Notes: generated by a model not told the origin, from the letters alone. A DNA stretch of 64,000 bases from Corallococcus soli (GCF_014930455.1 NZ_JAAIYO010000002.1:930001-994000); one strand, 5' to 3'. Positions 1-8,804 are shown, numbered from the stretch's first letter. A program made the numbers and translations.

Positions 1-216
1 GGAAAAGGGCGGGGCTGTAACCGCTCCCACGGGTGTCGCGTATCGCATGCATCCGCGAGCTCCGCGGCTTCCGTAGATGAGGCCTCCGGCATCAGGCGCG
101 CTGAAGCGCTGCCGCTCAAGGTGGACGTCACCGTCGACGCCTGGGGCTCCACGCAAGTTCAAGCCGTAAGCGCTTTCACCGTAGTCACACCCCCGCGGTA
201 CGAAAGGAAGCAACAC
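1..216. other. Left-edge intergenic DNA upstream of the buf-like cassette
   Basis: No convincing gene is visible here. Short GC-rich inverted motifs occur around 95-115. The stretch must hold the promoter of the precursor gene, but I see no clear -35/-10 pair. A purine-rich GAAAGGAAG lies about 7 bases before the ATG at 217 and serves as its ribosome binding site. Confidence 0.5.
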
Positions 217-477
217 ATGAACGTCAAGGCTCTGGCAGCGGTTGTCGGCACCCTCTCCCTCGGCGCGCTGGCCACCGGCTGTGCCTCCACGAAGGGCGCG
301 GAAGGCACCCAGGCCGCTTCGTCGGAGAAGGCCGCCGAGGCCAACTGCAGCGCGACGCCGGCCGAGGCGAAGGGCGCCGAGGGCAGCTGCAGCGGCACGG
401 CGGCCCCCGCCGCCACCACGCCGGAGAAGGGCGCCGAGCACAGCTGCGGCGCGGGTTCCTGCGGCGGCAAGAAGTAG
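217..477 (+). CDS. Cys-rich bufferin-like RiPP precursor (BufA-like)
   Basis: This is an 86-aa peptide with an N-terminal signal sequence (hydrophobic residues 5-20, then LATGC with Cys22, a possible but non-canonical lipobox). The mature part is low-complexity Ala/Gly/Glu/Lys with three KGAE units (26-29, 52-55, 71-74). Cysteines lie at 44, 58, 77 and 82, the last two in a SCGAGSCGG tail. Small signal-peptide proteins with repeated Cys-Gly motifs directly upstream of DUF692 and DUF2063 genes are known as bufferin-type precursors, whose cysteines are modified by the MNIO enzyme and which bind copper. The start at 217 is chosen for its RBS and signal peptide; an in-frame start further upstream would spoil the signal. 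The precursor role is inferred from context and composition. Confidence 0.75.
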   Translation: MNVKALAAVVGTLSLGALATGCASTKGAEGTQAASSEKAAEANCSATPAEAKGAEGSCSGTAAPAATTPEKGAEHSCGAGSCGGKK

Positions 478-488
478 GCATCCCCGAC

Positions 489-514
489 GGAGGGCCCGGC
501 AGCCGGGTCCCTCC
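489..514 (+). terminator. Hairpin between precursor and MNIO gene (attenuator-like)
   Basis: GGAGGGCCCGG (489-499), loop CAG, then CCGGGTCCCTCC (503-514) form an 11-bp stem with one bulged T, followed by TTCG and no long T run. Its place between the abundant precursor and its enzymes suggests partial termination, which would allow high precursor and lower enzyme expression. Confidence 0.5.
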
Positions 515-601
515 TTCGCTCGCGGGCGGTGGGAAGACTCCTTCCTGCCGCCCGTGTTGTTTCCACCCCATCCGAAGGCTTGTGTCCAGGAGGCCGCGCG
601 C

Positions 602-1447
602 ATGTCCCCCCGCTACTCACACCGCCATGGATTGAAGCCGCTGGGGGCGGGCATCGGGCTGCGCCGCGACTTCTATGAAGCGCTGCCGCGCACGTCCCGG
701 CGGTTGGACTGGGTGGAGATCATCCCGGAGAACTTCCTGTCGCTGGGCGGCCGTTCCCAGCGCGCCCTGGATGCGTGCCGCGAGCGCTGGACGCTGCTGC
801 CGCACGGCGTGGGGCTGAACATCGGCGGGCCGGATGCGCTGGATGACGACTACGTCACCCGCCTGGCCGCGCTGGTGAAGCGCCTGGACGCGCCGTTCTT
901 CTCCGACCACCTGTGCTACTCGCGCCTGGGCGGGGTGCACCTGCACGACCTCCTGCCGCTGCCCTTCACGGAGGAGGCGGTGGAGCACGTGGTGCCGCGC
1001 GTGCGGGAGGTGATGGCGCGCGTGGAGCGCCCCTTCCTGCTGGAGAACCCCAGCTACTACGCGGCCATGCCGGGCGGCACGCTCCAGGAGGCGGACTTCC
1101 TGCGCCAGGTGCTGGAGGCCGCGGACTGCGGGCTGCTCCTGGACGTGAACAACGTCTGGGTCAACGCGAAGAACCACGGCTACGACCCGCGCGCCTTCGT
1201 GGACGCGCTGCCCCTGGAGCGCGTGGTGCAGGTGCACCTGGCCGGCCATGACGTGGGGGAGAAGGTCCTCATCGACACGCACGGCGACCGCGTCTGCGAC
1301 GACGTGTGGGCGCTGTACCGCTACACGCTGGAGCGCACCGGCCCGGTGTCCACGCTCATCGAATGGGACCAGGCCATCCCGTCGCTGGACGCCGTCCTGG
1401 ACGAAGCGGACCTGGCGCGGAGCGCGCTGGCGGAGGCGCCGCGATGA
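602..1447 (+). CDS. DUF692 / MNIO family multinuclear iron oxidase (BufB-like)
   Basis: A 281-aa TIM-barrel protein of the DUF692 family, the multinuclear non-heme iron enzymes that oxidise cysteines in RiPP precursors. Conserved metal-site motifs are visible in order: HGVGLNIG, SDHLCYS, LLENPSYY, LLLDVNNVWVN, VHLAGHD, DTHGD and LIEWD. The ATG at 602 starts at the conserved beginning of the family; a longer upstream extension in this frame is proline/arginine-rich shadow. The stop overlaps the next gene's start as ATGA (1444-1447), so the two are translationally coupled. The likely substrate is the Cys-rich peptide encoded just upstream. Cytoplasmic. Confidence 0.92.
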   Translation: MSPRYSHRHGLKPLGAGIGLRRDFYEALPRTSRRLDWVEIIPENFLSLGGRSQRALDACRERWTLLPHGVGLNIGGPDALDDDYVTRLAALVKRLDAPFFSDHLCYSRLGGVHLHDLLPLPFTEEAVEHVVPRVREVMARVERPFLLENPSYYAAMPGGTLQEADFLRQVLEAADCGLLLDVNNVWVNAKNHGYDPRAFVDALPLERVVQVHLAGHDVGEKVLIDTHGDRVCDDVWALYRYTLERTGPVSTLIEWDQAIPSLDAVLDEADLARSALAEAPR

Positions 1448-2172
1448 AGCCGGGGTTGAAGCACTTCTTCGACAGCATGGACGCGTACCTCGCGGGGCCA
1501 CCCGGCGCGGAGGGCCTGTCGAAGCTGTCCGCGTCGCACCCGGGCTGGGACGTCGCGCCGGAGCGGATGGCGCTCTATGGCCAGTTCGTGCGCGGCCACG
1601 TGCGCTCCACGCTGGAGAAGCTCTTCCCGTTCACGCGCAGGGCGGTGACGGGGGAGGCGTGGGACGCGCTGGTGGAGGGCTACACGCGCACGCGGCCCGG
1701 CAGGCACTACGAGCTCAACCGGCTGGGTGAAGGCTTCGCGCCCTTCGTCGCGGACGCCACCGAGGCGCGGGGGCTGCCCCCGTTCCTGCCCGCGCTCGCG
1801 CGCTTCGAGTGGACGGACTTCGCGGTGTTCGCCTCCGAGGAGATCATCCCCGAGCGCGTGGAGCACCTGACGCCCAACCCCACGCTCGCGGTGCTGGAGC
1901 AGCCCTTCCAGCTCTGCGCGTTCATGCGCTCACAGGACCGGGGGGCGGCGCCCGCGGCCGGTGACGAGCTGGCGCTCCTGTGGCGCCACCCGGAGCAGTT
2001 GGTGACGTACTACATGGCCGCCACGCCGCCCGCGCTGCTGGTGCTGAAGATGGCCGTGGAGGGCCTGTCCGAAGAGGCCGTCGTCCAGGCCACCGGCATG
2101 GCCGCCGCGGACGTCCACGCGGAGGTGGTGCGCTTCGCGAAGGACGGGCTGGTGCTGCGGCCCCGGGAGTGA
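1444..2172 (+). CDS. DUF2063 MNIO partner protein (BufC-like)
   Basis: A 242-aa protein whose N-terminal half carries the DUF2063 signature (ERMALYGQFVRGHV, then a KLFPFTRRAV stretch and the RPGRHYELNRLGEGFAPF region). In MNIO systems this protein recognises the precursor and delivers it to the iron enzyme. The C-terminal half (about 150-242) resembles the winged-helix-like end seen in BufC/MbnC-type partners. It overlaps the MNIO gene by 4 bases (ATGA). No DoxX-family BufD follows; the next gene is on the opposite strand, so the cassette here is only ABC. Confidence 0.88.
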   Translation: MKPGLKHFFDSMDAYLAGPPGAEGLSKLSASHPGWDVAPERMALYGQFVRGHVRSTLEKLFPFTRRAVTGEAWDALVEGYTRTRPGRHYELNRLGEGFAPFVADATEARGLPPFLPALARFEWTDFAVFASEEIIPERVEHLTPNPTLAVLEQPFQLCAFMRSQDRGAAPAAGDELALLWRHPEQLVTYYMAATPPALLVLKMAVEGLSEEAVVQATGMAAADVHAEVVRFAKDGLVLRPRE

Positions 2173-2196
2173 GGCTCGGGGTGCAATCCCGGGGGA

Positions 2197-2736
2197 TTAG
2201 GTGGCGTCCGGATCGAGCCGCCCCGGCTTCCCTGCGCGGGAGCTCCCCCGGTCCTGGCTGTAGTCGGGGGCGCTGCCAGACTTTGAACCCCGCCCTTCCT
2301 GCACGTCATGCACCGGGGTCGCCTCGCCTCCGGCGGGTTTCAGGAGCAGCTCGGAGAGCTTTTCCTTCAGCTCCTCGATGCGTTTGCCCAGTTGGCGGAA
2401 GTTCTCCAGCCGGAAGGTGTTTCCCAGCCAGAGGTACGGCGGATCCGTGACCGTCTTGGGCTTCTGTCCCGAATCCCCATTGCCCAGCGAGAGGTTCTTC
2501 GCGCACTTCGCCGGCTCCGGGGGGGGCGTGCCGAAGCCGCCAAGGTCGCCGATGGAATCGCAGCCAGGTCCGGGTGATTCCGGGGGACTCAGCTCGAAGG
2601 TGGACCGCGACGCGTCGCGCCCCGCGCGGGCAGCGGCCTCCCGCAGGCCCGCACCCAGCTCCGGCTGGACGGGCACCGGGGCCTTGGGCCGGGGGAGGGG
2701 CGGCGGCGGCGGCGTGAAGCGGATGGGGGAGGACAT
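2197..2736 (-). CDS. Hypothetical Pro-rich protein with Lys/Glu helix
   Basis: A 179-aa protein I do not recognise. It starts with a Pro-rich N-terminus (PPPPPLPRPKAPVPV), then an Ala/Arg helix, a middle part with two cysteines, and a predicted amphipathic helix (LGKRIEELKEKLSELLLKP) near residue 125. The start at 2736 is preceded by CCGGAG with 7-base spacing; a start 13 codons earlier is possible but lacks an RBS. It converges with the DUF2063 gene. There is no signal peptide or TM, so it is probably cytoplasmic and lineage-specific. Confidence 0.6.
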   Translation of the reverse strand: MSSPIRFTPPPPPLPRPKAPVPVQPELGAGLREAAARAGRDASRSTFELSPPESPGPGCDSIGDLGGFGTPPPEPAKCAKNLSLGNGDSGQKPKTVTDPPYLWLGNTFRLENFRQLGKRIEELKEKLSELLLKPAGGEATPVHDVQEGRGSKSGSAPDYSQDRGSSRAGKPGRLDPDAT

Positions 2737-2805
2737 GGGGACTCTCCGGAGTTCTAGGTTGTTCTTATTGTCCAAGAATGCAGGATTGAAGTTGCTGCGC
2801 GTCTC

Positions 2806-5799
2806 CTACGGCGGGGCGCGGCCCTGTCTCCAACGCAGGACCGCCTGGGCCAGCTCGGCGGTGGGCTCGCCCCCTTCGGTGAAGGCCGCGAGCGCGGTGT
2901 CCGCCAACGCGAGCGCCTGGGCCCGCTCCGTCCCCGCGTCCCACAGCGCGCGGGCGAGCTCGAACTGGAGCTGGCCCTGCCGCTCCGGGCTCCAGCCCAG
3001 GGGGCGGATGATGGCCAGCGCGCGCTCCGCGGCGACGCGGGCGCGCTGGGGCTCCTTCATCGCCAGGTAGGTCCGGGCCAGCTCCGTCAGGCTGGAGACG
3101 AGCCAGGGGTGCTCCGCGCCGTCCTCGGCCTCCTTCAGCGCGAGCATCGCCTCCAGCTCGGCGCGGGCCTCCCGCGTCCGGCCCAGCTTCCGCAGGACGA
3201 CCGCGCGCTCCTCGCGCATGCGCACGGTGTCGAAGTGGGTGGGCCCCTTGCGCCGCTGCTGGAGGGCATGCGCGCGCGTGAAGCCCTGGAGGGCCGCGTC
3301 CAGGTGCCCCTGGCGCTCCTCCATCCGGGCCAGGAACTCCAGTGACTGGGCATACTCTTCGTGGTCCGTGCCGTGGGTCTGCCCGGTCCGCGCCAGGACG
3401 TCCTCGTGGTAGCGCCGCGCCTCGTCCCACTGGCCCAGGTCCTCGTGGAGCCGTCCCAGGTCGTTCTGGAGGCGCAGCGTGTCCAGGTGCGTCTCTCCCA
3501 ATGCGGTCCGTCGCAGCTCCAGGGCCTGGAGGTAGAGGGGCAGGGTCGTCTTGAGCCCCTCCAGGGCGCGCCGTGCGTCGGCCAGGACGATGAGGGTGCT
3601 GGCGACGGAGGGGTGGTGCGGGCCCAGTTGCCGCTGCTGGACGGCGATCGCCCGCTCGTACATCCGCAGCGCCTCACGCGGGTGGCCCTGCCGCTTGCGC
3701 ACCATGGCGAGGTTCGTCAGCACCCTGGCGGTGTCCAGGTGGTCGGGACCCAGGAGGCGCTCGCGGATGGCGAGTGAGCGCTCATAGTGTTCGCTCGCCT
3801 GGGGCAGCAGCCCCAGGCCGAAGTGCACGGCGCCCAGGTGGTTCTCCAGCCTGGAGGCGAGCTCCTCCTCCGGCCCGGAGCGCTCCAGCAGGGCCCGCGC
3901 CTGGGCGGCCATGTCCAGGCCGCGCTCCTCGTCCGCCAGCTCGAAGCCGGTGATGAACACCAGCTCCGTCGCCGCCTTCAAGGCCTGCAGGTCGTGCCGG
4001 CCGGCCAGGGCCGCGCGCATGGCGTCGGTGAAGCTGCGCTGGGCATCCTCGTATCGCGCCAGCTCGTACTCCAACGCGCCCTGTTCATGGAGCGCCTCCG
4101 CCTCCAGCGGCCGGTAGCCCAGCTCGCGCGCCACCGCCAGCGCCGCCCGCGCCTCCTCCAGCCCCTGCGCGTAGCGCCCCGTTCCCAGCAGCACCCGGGC
4201 GCGCCCCAGCCGCGTGCGCGCGCCCTCCAGCTTCTCGGCCACGCCGGGCCCTTCCGGCGGGGGCACCACGGCGAGGAGGGACTCCACGCGGGCGCACTCC
4301 GACACGCGCGGCAGCTTCTGGGACGCCTCCGCGGCCTTCTCCACGAGCGGCGGGTCCGCGTGCTCCATCACGTCCGCGAACACCCCCAGGGACTCCAGGC
4401 GCGAATCCAGACATGCCATGCGCAGCGCGAGCACCGACTCCGGCTGCTCCTGCCGCACGCGCGTGGCCTGACACGTCTGGGTGTAGCCCAGCTCCCAGGC
4501 GCGCGCGTAGTCGGTGAGGTTGCGCGCCACCGCGTCCGCGGCCTCCGCGGCCAGCGGACTGCCGGTGGCGAGCAGGGCCTGCTTCACCTTCGCGCTTCGG
4601 GCCTCGTTCCACACGGAGGCTGTCCGCTCGGGCGCGCCCGCGCAGGGGTTGGACGCGCCGCGAAGCACCAGCATCACCGTCAGGGCAGCCATCGCCGTGA
4701 GCACACCCGTGCCCATGGCGAGCTGGGCGCGACGGCGGGTCGGATCCCTCGCCAGGGCGTCCAGGAGCGCGTCCATGGATGGGTAGCGCTCCGCGGGCGC
4801 GACGCTCAACCCGCGCAGCACCGTCCGGCGCACCCACGCGGGCACCCGCACTTCCGAAGAGGGGCTCTGCACGCGCGCGAAGTCCGGCGGCTGCCCCCTG
4901 GCGAAGGGGCGGATGCCGAAGAGGGCCTCGTACAGCGCGACGCAGAAGCTGAACTGGTCGCCTCGCGCGTCGGTGGGCTCCCCCCTCCACTGCTCGGGTG
5001 GCATGTACGCGGGCGTGCCCATGAGCGAGCCCGTGCGCGTGAGGGCCACGGGCTCCGACGACGGCGTCATGCTGTCCGGGAGCGTGTCGGGAGGCAGGGC
5101 CGTCGTGCCCTCCGGCAGCCGGGCCAGCCCGAAGTCCGTCACCCGCACGCGGCCCTGGCCATCCACCAGCACGTTGTCCGGCTTGAAGTCGCGGTGGATG
5201 AGGTGCGCGGCGTGCGCGGCCGCCAGCCCCTGTCCCGCCTGCCGGTACGCGGCCAGCACCTCCTGCCATGGACGTGGCCGCTCCTTCTGCCACTGGCGCA
5301 GCGTGCGGCCTTCCACGAACTCCATCGCCATGAACAGCCGGCCGTTCACCGTGCCCACGTCGAAGACGGTGATGACCTGCGGATGGGACAGCCGCGCCAC
5401 CGCCTGGGCCTCGCGCAGAAGCCGCTGCTCCAGCTCCTGCGCGCCGTCGCCCCGGAGCGAGCGCACCAGCTTGAGCGCCACCTTGCGGTCGAGCTGCGGA
5501 TCATACGCGCTCAGCACCACGCCCATTCCGCCGGAGCCCACCCGGTCGATGACGACGTAGCGGCCCAGCACGGTGCCGCGCCGGACCGCGTCGTCCTGTG
5601 CCTGGGCCCTCCCGGTGTCGGGGCGCTCGGGTCGCGCGTCGTCGGGCAGGGTGGAGGGCTCGCCGCCCCGCGCCGCCTCGCCCACCAGCGCGAGGCACGC
5701 CGAGCACGCATCCAGGTGCGCCTCCACGGCGCGGGACTCCTCGGCTCCGAGCGAGCGCGCGCAGTAGGCGAGGAGGGTGTTCTCGTCGGGGCAGTTCAT
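2806..5799 (-). CDS. Membrane Ser/Thr protein kinase with zinc-finger N-terminus and TPR sensor domain
   Basis: A 997-aa protein. Residues 1-45 form a zf-HC2-like anti-sigma-type zinc finger (H28, C32, C35). A Hanks-type kinase domain spans about 79-350, with the glycine loop GSGGMG at 88-93, Lys110 in VALK, the catalytic loop HRDFKPDN (202-209), DFG (222-224) and a PPEQ activation-loop end. Residues 361-380 are a single TM helix. The C-terminal 600 residues contain Ala/Leu-rich helical pairs typical of TPRs (about 540-960), presumably the sensing or partner-binding part. All catalytic residues are present. It lies 6 bp downstream of a sigma-factor gene on the same strand. A zinc finger like those of anti-sigma factors on a kinase next to a sigma gene suggests that the kinase controls that sigma factor. 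Confidence 0.93.
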   Translation of the reverse strand: MNCPDENTLLAYCARSLGAEESRAVEAHLDACSACLALVGEAARGGEPSTLPDDARPERPDTGRAQAQDDAVRRGTVLGRYVVIDRVGSGGMGVVLSAYDPQLDRKVALKLVRSLRGDGAQELEQRLLREAQAVARLSHPQVITVFDVGTVNGRLFMAMEFVEGRTLRQWQKERPRPWQEVLAAYRQAGQGLAAAHAAHLIHRDFKPDNVLVDGQGRVRVTDFGLARLPEGTTALPPDTLPDSMTPSSEPVALTRTGSLMGTPAYMPPEQWRGEPTDARGDQFSFCVALYEALFGIRPFARGQPPDFARVQSPSSEVRVPAWVRRTVLRGLSVAPAERYPSMDALLDALARDPTRRRAQLAMGTGVLTAMAALTVMLVLRGASNPCAGAPERTASVWNEARSAKVKQALLATGSPLAAEAADAVARNLTDYARAWELGYTQTCQATRVRQEQPESVLALRMACLDSRLESLGVFADVMEHADPPLVEKAAEASQKLPRVSECARVESLLAVVPPPEGPGVAEKLEGARTRLGRARVLLGTGRYAQGLEEARAALAVARELGYRPLEAEALHEQGALEYELARYEDAQRSFTDAMRAALAGRHDLQALKAATELVFITGFELADEERGLDMAAQARALLERSGPEEELASRLENHLGAVHFGLGLLPQASEHYERSLAIRERLLGPDHLDTARVLTNLAMVRKRQGHPREALRMYERAIAVQQRQLGPHHPSVASTLIVLADARRALEGLKTTLPLYLQALELRRTALGETHLDTLRLQNDLGRLHEDLGQWDEARRYHEDVLARTGQTHGTDHEEYAQSLEFLARMEERQGHLDAALQGFTRAHALQQRRKGPTHFDTVRMREERAVVLRKLGRTREARAELEAMLALKEAEDGAEHPWLVSSLTELARTYLAMKEPQRARVAAERALAIIRPLGWSPERQGQLQFELARALWDAGTERAQALALADTALAAFTEGGEPTAELAQAVLRWRQGRAPP

Positions 5800-5805
5800 G
5801 GCGGC

Positions 5806-6597
5806 TCAGCGCAGCAGGTGCCGCACGCTCAGGTCCAACCCACTCAGCAACGAGTGCGCCAGACTGTGCAGTTCCGATTCTTCGACGTTCAGGCGGCGTC
5901 GCAGCTCCGCGTGCGTGCGCTCGGCCAGGGTGTCGCGCGCCGCCTTGAGCCAGCGCGTCATGGTGGCGCGGCTCACGCCGTGCACCTTCCCGATGTCCTC
6001 CACGCCCACGTTCTCCACCAGGTGCAGCCGCAGGAAGGTGCGCTGCCGGGGCTCCAGCGACGCGAGCGCCGCCGCGATGGACGCCTCGATGTCCGCGTGG
6101 TGCCGGTGCTTGAGCGCCGCGAAGGACGCGTCCTCCGGAGGCATGAGCGCGGGGATGAGCGCCTCCGCGGGCCGCTGGGCGCGCTCGCGCAGCTCCGTCA
6201 TCGCCAGCCGCAGCGCGACGGTGCGCACCCACGCCTCCAGGGGGCCGCGGCCGTCGTACTCCGCCACGCGGGGCGGCCCGTCGGGCCGGGCGAGGAGCAG
6301 CCGCTCGCGCAGCCGTTGCAGCGCTTCGTCCACCACGTCCGGCGCCAGGCCCCGCCGCGCAAGGGCGTGGCGCGCGGCGGGGAGGTGCTGGCGCTCGAAG
6401 TGGGCGAGCGCCGAGGGCAGTCCCTTCGCGCACGCGCACGCGAGGTACAGGTCCTCCAGGTGCGTGCCTGGAGTGCCCCCGGCGCCGGACGCCCGCGCGG
6501 CGAGGTGGGCGAGGAAGTCCTCACGCGCGAGGGTCACCCCGGGCCAGGCGGCGCGGGCCCGGAGGTAGCGGTCGTCAGCGGGGACGGGCGGCTCCAT
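5806..6597 (-). CDS. RNA polymerase sigma factor, sigma-70 family (Myxococcales type)
   Basis: A 263-aa sigma factor. A sigma region 2-like segment lies near 105-150 (EAWVRTVALRLAMTELRER), and a region 4 helix-turn-helix near 205-240 (VENVGVEDIGKVHGVSRATMTRWLKAARDTL, shown here only as landmarks). The length and the N-terminal extension of about 80 residues fit the uncharacterised Myxococcales sigma-70 subfamily better than a short ECF factor. The start at 6597 begins MEPPVPADD; longer starts run into the antisense of the next gene. Transcription probably continues into the kinase gene 6 bp downstream. Confidence 0.85.
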   Translation of the reverse strand: MEPPVPADDRYLRARAAWPGVTLAREDFLAHLAARASGAGGTPGTHLEDLYLACACAKGLPSALAHFERQHLPAARHALARRGLAPDVVDEALQRLRERLLLARPDGPPRVAEYDGRGPLEAWVRTVALRLAMTELRERAQRPAEALIPALMPPEDASFAALKHRHHADIEASIAAALASLEPRQRTFLRLHLVENVGVEDIGKVHGVSRATMTRWLKAARDTLAERTHAELRRRLNVEESELHSLAHSLLSGLDLSVRHLLR

Positions 6598-6625
6598 GGA
6601 GGCGGCGAGTGTAGCCGGGAGCGGG

Positions 6626-8458
6626 CTACTCCAACCCCAGCTGGCGGCGCACCGTGGCCGCATAGTCGTACACCTGCTGGACGTACAGGCCGGAGTCGTT
6701 CTCCGACGGGGGCGCATAGCGGTTGACGAGCGCCGTCCAGTCCCCGCTGTCGAGCTCCGCGCGGTAGTGCGTGCCCAGCAGCTTGAAGTACGCCTCGATG
6801 CCCTCTTCCAGCGTGGACCAGCCCGCGAAGCTGCCGTAGGCACCGGGGGACTGGAAGGCTTCGTAGGCGCCCTCCTGGCCCACGAACTTGAGGTTGCCCG
6901 GGTTGTTCGCCCCGACGGACGCGCCCGCGGTGCCCCACTGCGACTCCTTCCACAGCATCGCGAGCGCCAGGTCGATGGGCACGTCGTACGTGTCGGCCAT
7001 CCGCGTCAGGAACTCGCCCTGGCCCGCGAAGCCGGACTCCGCGAGGGACATGGCGCCCGGCGCCAGACGCACCGACTCCAGCGCCTGGCCCTGGGCCGTC
7101 ACGTCCGTGGAGGGGGCCTGCGTCGGCGCCGCGCCCGGGGGCGGGTGGATGGCGACGGAGTGGCCGCCGTCGTGGTGCTGCGCGAGGAAGCGCTCCAGCT
7201 CACCGGGCGTCAGCTCCGTCACCGTGCTGGAGGGGTCATGGACGATGAAGTTGCCCTCGGGCGTCATGCCCGTGACGGCGATCCAATGGCCGCCGCTGAA
7301 GTTGCCGGAGGTGAACGCGGGCTGCTCGTTCTGCAGCATCACGTTGCTCTCACCGTTGACGGCCACCAGGTTGCCGGACTCCAACTGCTGCTGGATCCAC
7401 GACACGTCGGTGCCGGGGTTCCACTCGGAGGTGAGGCCGTTGTTCGTGGCCATCTGCTGGATGGCCGGGTAGCCCACGCCGTCCGCGGTGATGCCCACGC
7501 CCTGGCCCAACTGGTTGATGTGCGCGCCGTCCGACAGCTCCGTGCCGATGCCGTAGCCCTGGAGGATCATCGCCATCGTGGTGGGGCCGCAGTTGGAGGC
7601 CTGGTTCCAGTTGTCCTCGTTGCCCTCGGAGGACATCTGCTTGATGGACGGCACCGGGTAGCGCTCCCCGGGGGCCGTCGTGCCGCCGCCGGGGGACCCC
7701 GTTCCGGTTCCGGTGCCGCCGTCGGGGGACTCCGTCCCCACGCCGGTGCCGCCGTCGGGGGAGCCCGTGGCCGGGCCCTGGGTGCCTGGAGCGGTGGGGA
7801 GCTGGAGCGTCTCACCCGCGATGATCAGGTCCGGGTTGGTGAGGCCGTTGAGCTGGACGATCTGGTTCGCGATGGCCTCCACTGGGCCCGGCACGCCCTG
7901 CTGCATCAGGCCCCAGGCCAGGTCCCCCACGGTGTCGCCCGGCTGGAGGGTGTAGGGCGTCGTGGCCGGGTCCTGCGGCGGTGGGGCCCCGGGCAGGGAC
8001 CCCAGGGCCTGTCGCAGGTCGTTCATCTTCTCGCGACGCGCCAGGTGCTCCATCGCGGTCGCGCCCGCCTCCCGCAGGCGCTGGTGCAGCACGGCGCGCT
8101 GGAACGCCTCGCGCACGTCGCACCGGGACGGAGCCCCCGAAGCATCCCGCAGGGCTTCGCCCGCGTCCTTGAGCTTCGCGTGCAGCAGGGCCTTGCGGAG
8201 GTCATCCGCCGAGGGCCGGTGCTCCTCCGCCGCCGCCTGGAGCCGGGCACGCCGCTGGGCATGTTCCAGCGCGGCTCGCACGTCTTCCAAAGCAGGACGG
8301 GGAGGGGGAGGCAGGCACGGGCCCCGGGTATCGAAGCCGTCCTGGACGCGCCGGGAGGCTGGAGCGGTGGGGGCCAGGCGCGGAGCGGACTTCGCAGGAG
8401 GCGCGGACTGGGCGGGACGCGAGGGGGTGAAGGAGGAGAGGAGGTGGCGGATGGTCAT
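6626..8458 (-). CDS. LysM / C39-like cysteine peptidase / glucosaminidase-like multidomain protein
   Basis: A 610-aa modular protein. Residues 55-160 are charged helical repeats. A LysM peptidoglycan-binding domain lies near 168-221 (PYTLQPGDTVGDLAWGL to LIIAGETLQLP). A Gly/Ser/Pro/Asp linker with repeated SPDGGTG units covers about 231-262. A C39-like papain fold follows with a plausible Cys290 (NQASNCGPTT), His391 (GGHWIAVTG), Asp408 (VHDPSS) triad. Residues 480-560 look like a lysozyme/glucosaminidase fold, with a likely catalytic Glu505 in AMLWKESQWG and an ANNPGNLK motif. There is no classical signal peptide, so export route is unclear. The start at 8458 has GGAG 6 bases upstream. It lies 28 bp upstream of the sigma gene on the same strand and may be co-transcribed with it. 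Confidence 0.8.
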   Translation of the reverse strand: MTIRHLLSSFTPSRPAQSAPPAKSAPRLAPTAPASRRVQDGFDTRGPCLPPPPRPALEDVRAALEHAQRRARLQAAAEEHRPSADDLRKALLHAKLKDAGEALRDASGAPSRCDVREAFQRAVLHQRLREAGATAMEHLARREKMNDLRQALGSLPGAPPPQDPATTPYTLQPGDTVGDLAWGLMQQGVPGPVEAIANQIVQLNGLTNPDLIIAGETLQLPTAPGTQGPATGSPDGGTGVGTESPDGGTGTGTGSPGGGTTAPGERYPVPSIKQMSSEGNEDNWNQASNCGPTTMAMILQGYGIGTELSDGAHINQLGQGVGITADGVGYPAIQQMATNNGLTSEWNPGTDVSWIQQQLESGNLVAVNGESNVMLQNEQPAFTSGNFSGGHWIAVTGMTPEGNFIVHDPSSTVTELTPGELERFLAQHHDGGHSVAIHPPPGAAPTQAPSTDVTAQGQALESVRLAPGAMSLAESGFAGQGEFLTRMADTYDVPIDLALAMLWKESQWGTAGASVGANNPGNLKFVGQEGAYEAFQSPGAYGSFAGWSTLEEGIEAYFKLLGTHYRAELDSGDWTALVNRYAPPSENDSGLYVQQVYDYAATVRRQLGLE

Positions 8459-8804
8459 TTCAAGCTCCGAAGCCAGCGTTTGAAATGTTTGTCGATAAAA
8501 TGCGAATTGTTGTTTCGCCTTCCGAGGTCGATTCTGCTCAAGGTTCTTGGGGCGTGAAACATGAGTGAAATCATGGGCTTGAAGGAATTTCAGGCAAAAA
8601 TGAGCCACTAATTCCCCGGGGCCTGTCTACCTGTTGAGCCGGTTGATACGGTGTATCGGATTTCGTGTCTGGGTTTGGATCCTGGACGGTCGTGGAGGCC
8701 CCTTTCCAACAGGAGGCAGGCGGGCGTGACGCTTCGCGCTGGCCTCCGGGGCCCGGTCGGGGGGAAGAATGGGGGACGTCGTTTCCCACCGTGAGGTCCC
8801 CGCC
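8459..8804. other. Divergent intergenic region between the LysM protein and serC
   Basis: 346 bp without a supported gene. It is noticeably more A/T-rich near 8470-8600 than the flanks, as expected for a double promoter region. A small inverted repeat GATAC-GGT-GTATC occupies 8645-8657 and could be an operator. A serC ribosome binding site (GAGG, 8793-8796) ends the region. Confidence 0.5.
8645..8657. promoter_or_regulatory. Short palindrome GATAC-N3-GTATC upstream of serC
   Basis: A perfect 5-bp inverted repeat with 3-bp spacer, 150 bp upstream of serC in the A/T-richer divergent region. It is a possible repressor or activator half-site pair; with so short an arm, chance occurrence cannot be excluded. 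Confidence 0.25.

Noticed and set aside
2185-2198. AATCCC-GG-GGGATT palindrome after the DUF2063 gene as a terminator
   Set aside because: The 2-base loop is too small for a hairpin, and no T run follows.
3787-6726. 979-codon plus-strand frame opposite the kinase and sigma genes
   Set aside because: Its amino-acid make-up (His/Arg/Gly/Ala/Leu) is typical of antisense of GC-rich coding DNA, and the minus-strand kinase motifs are unambiguous.
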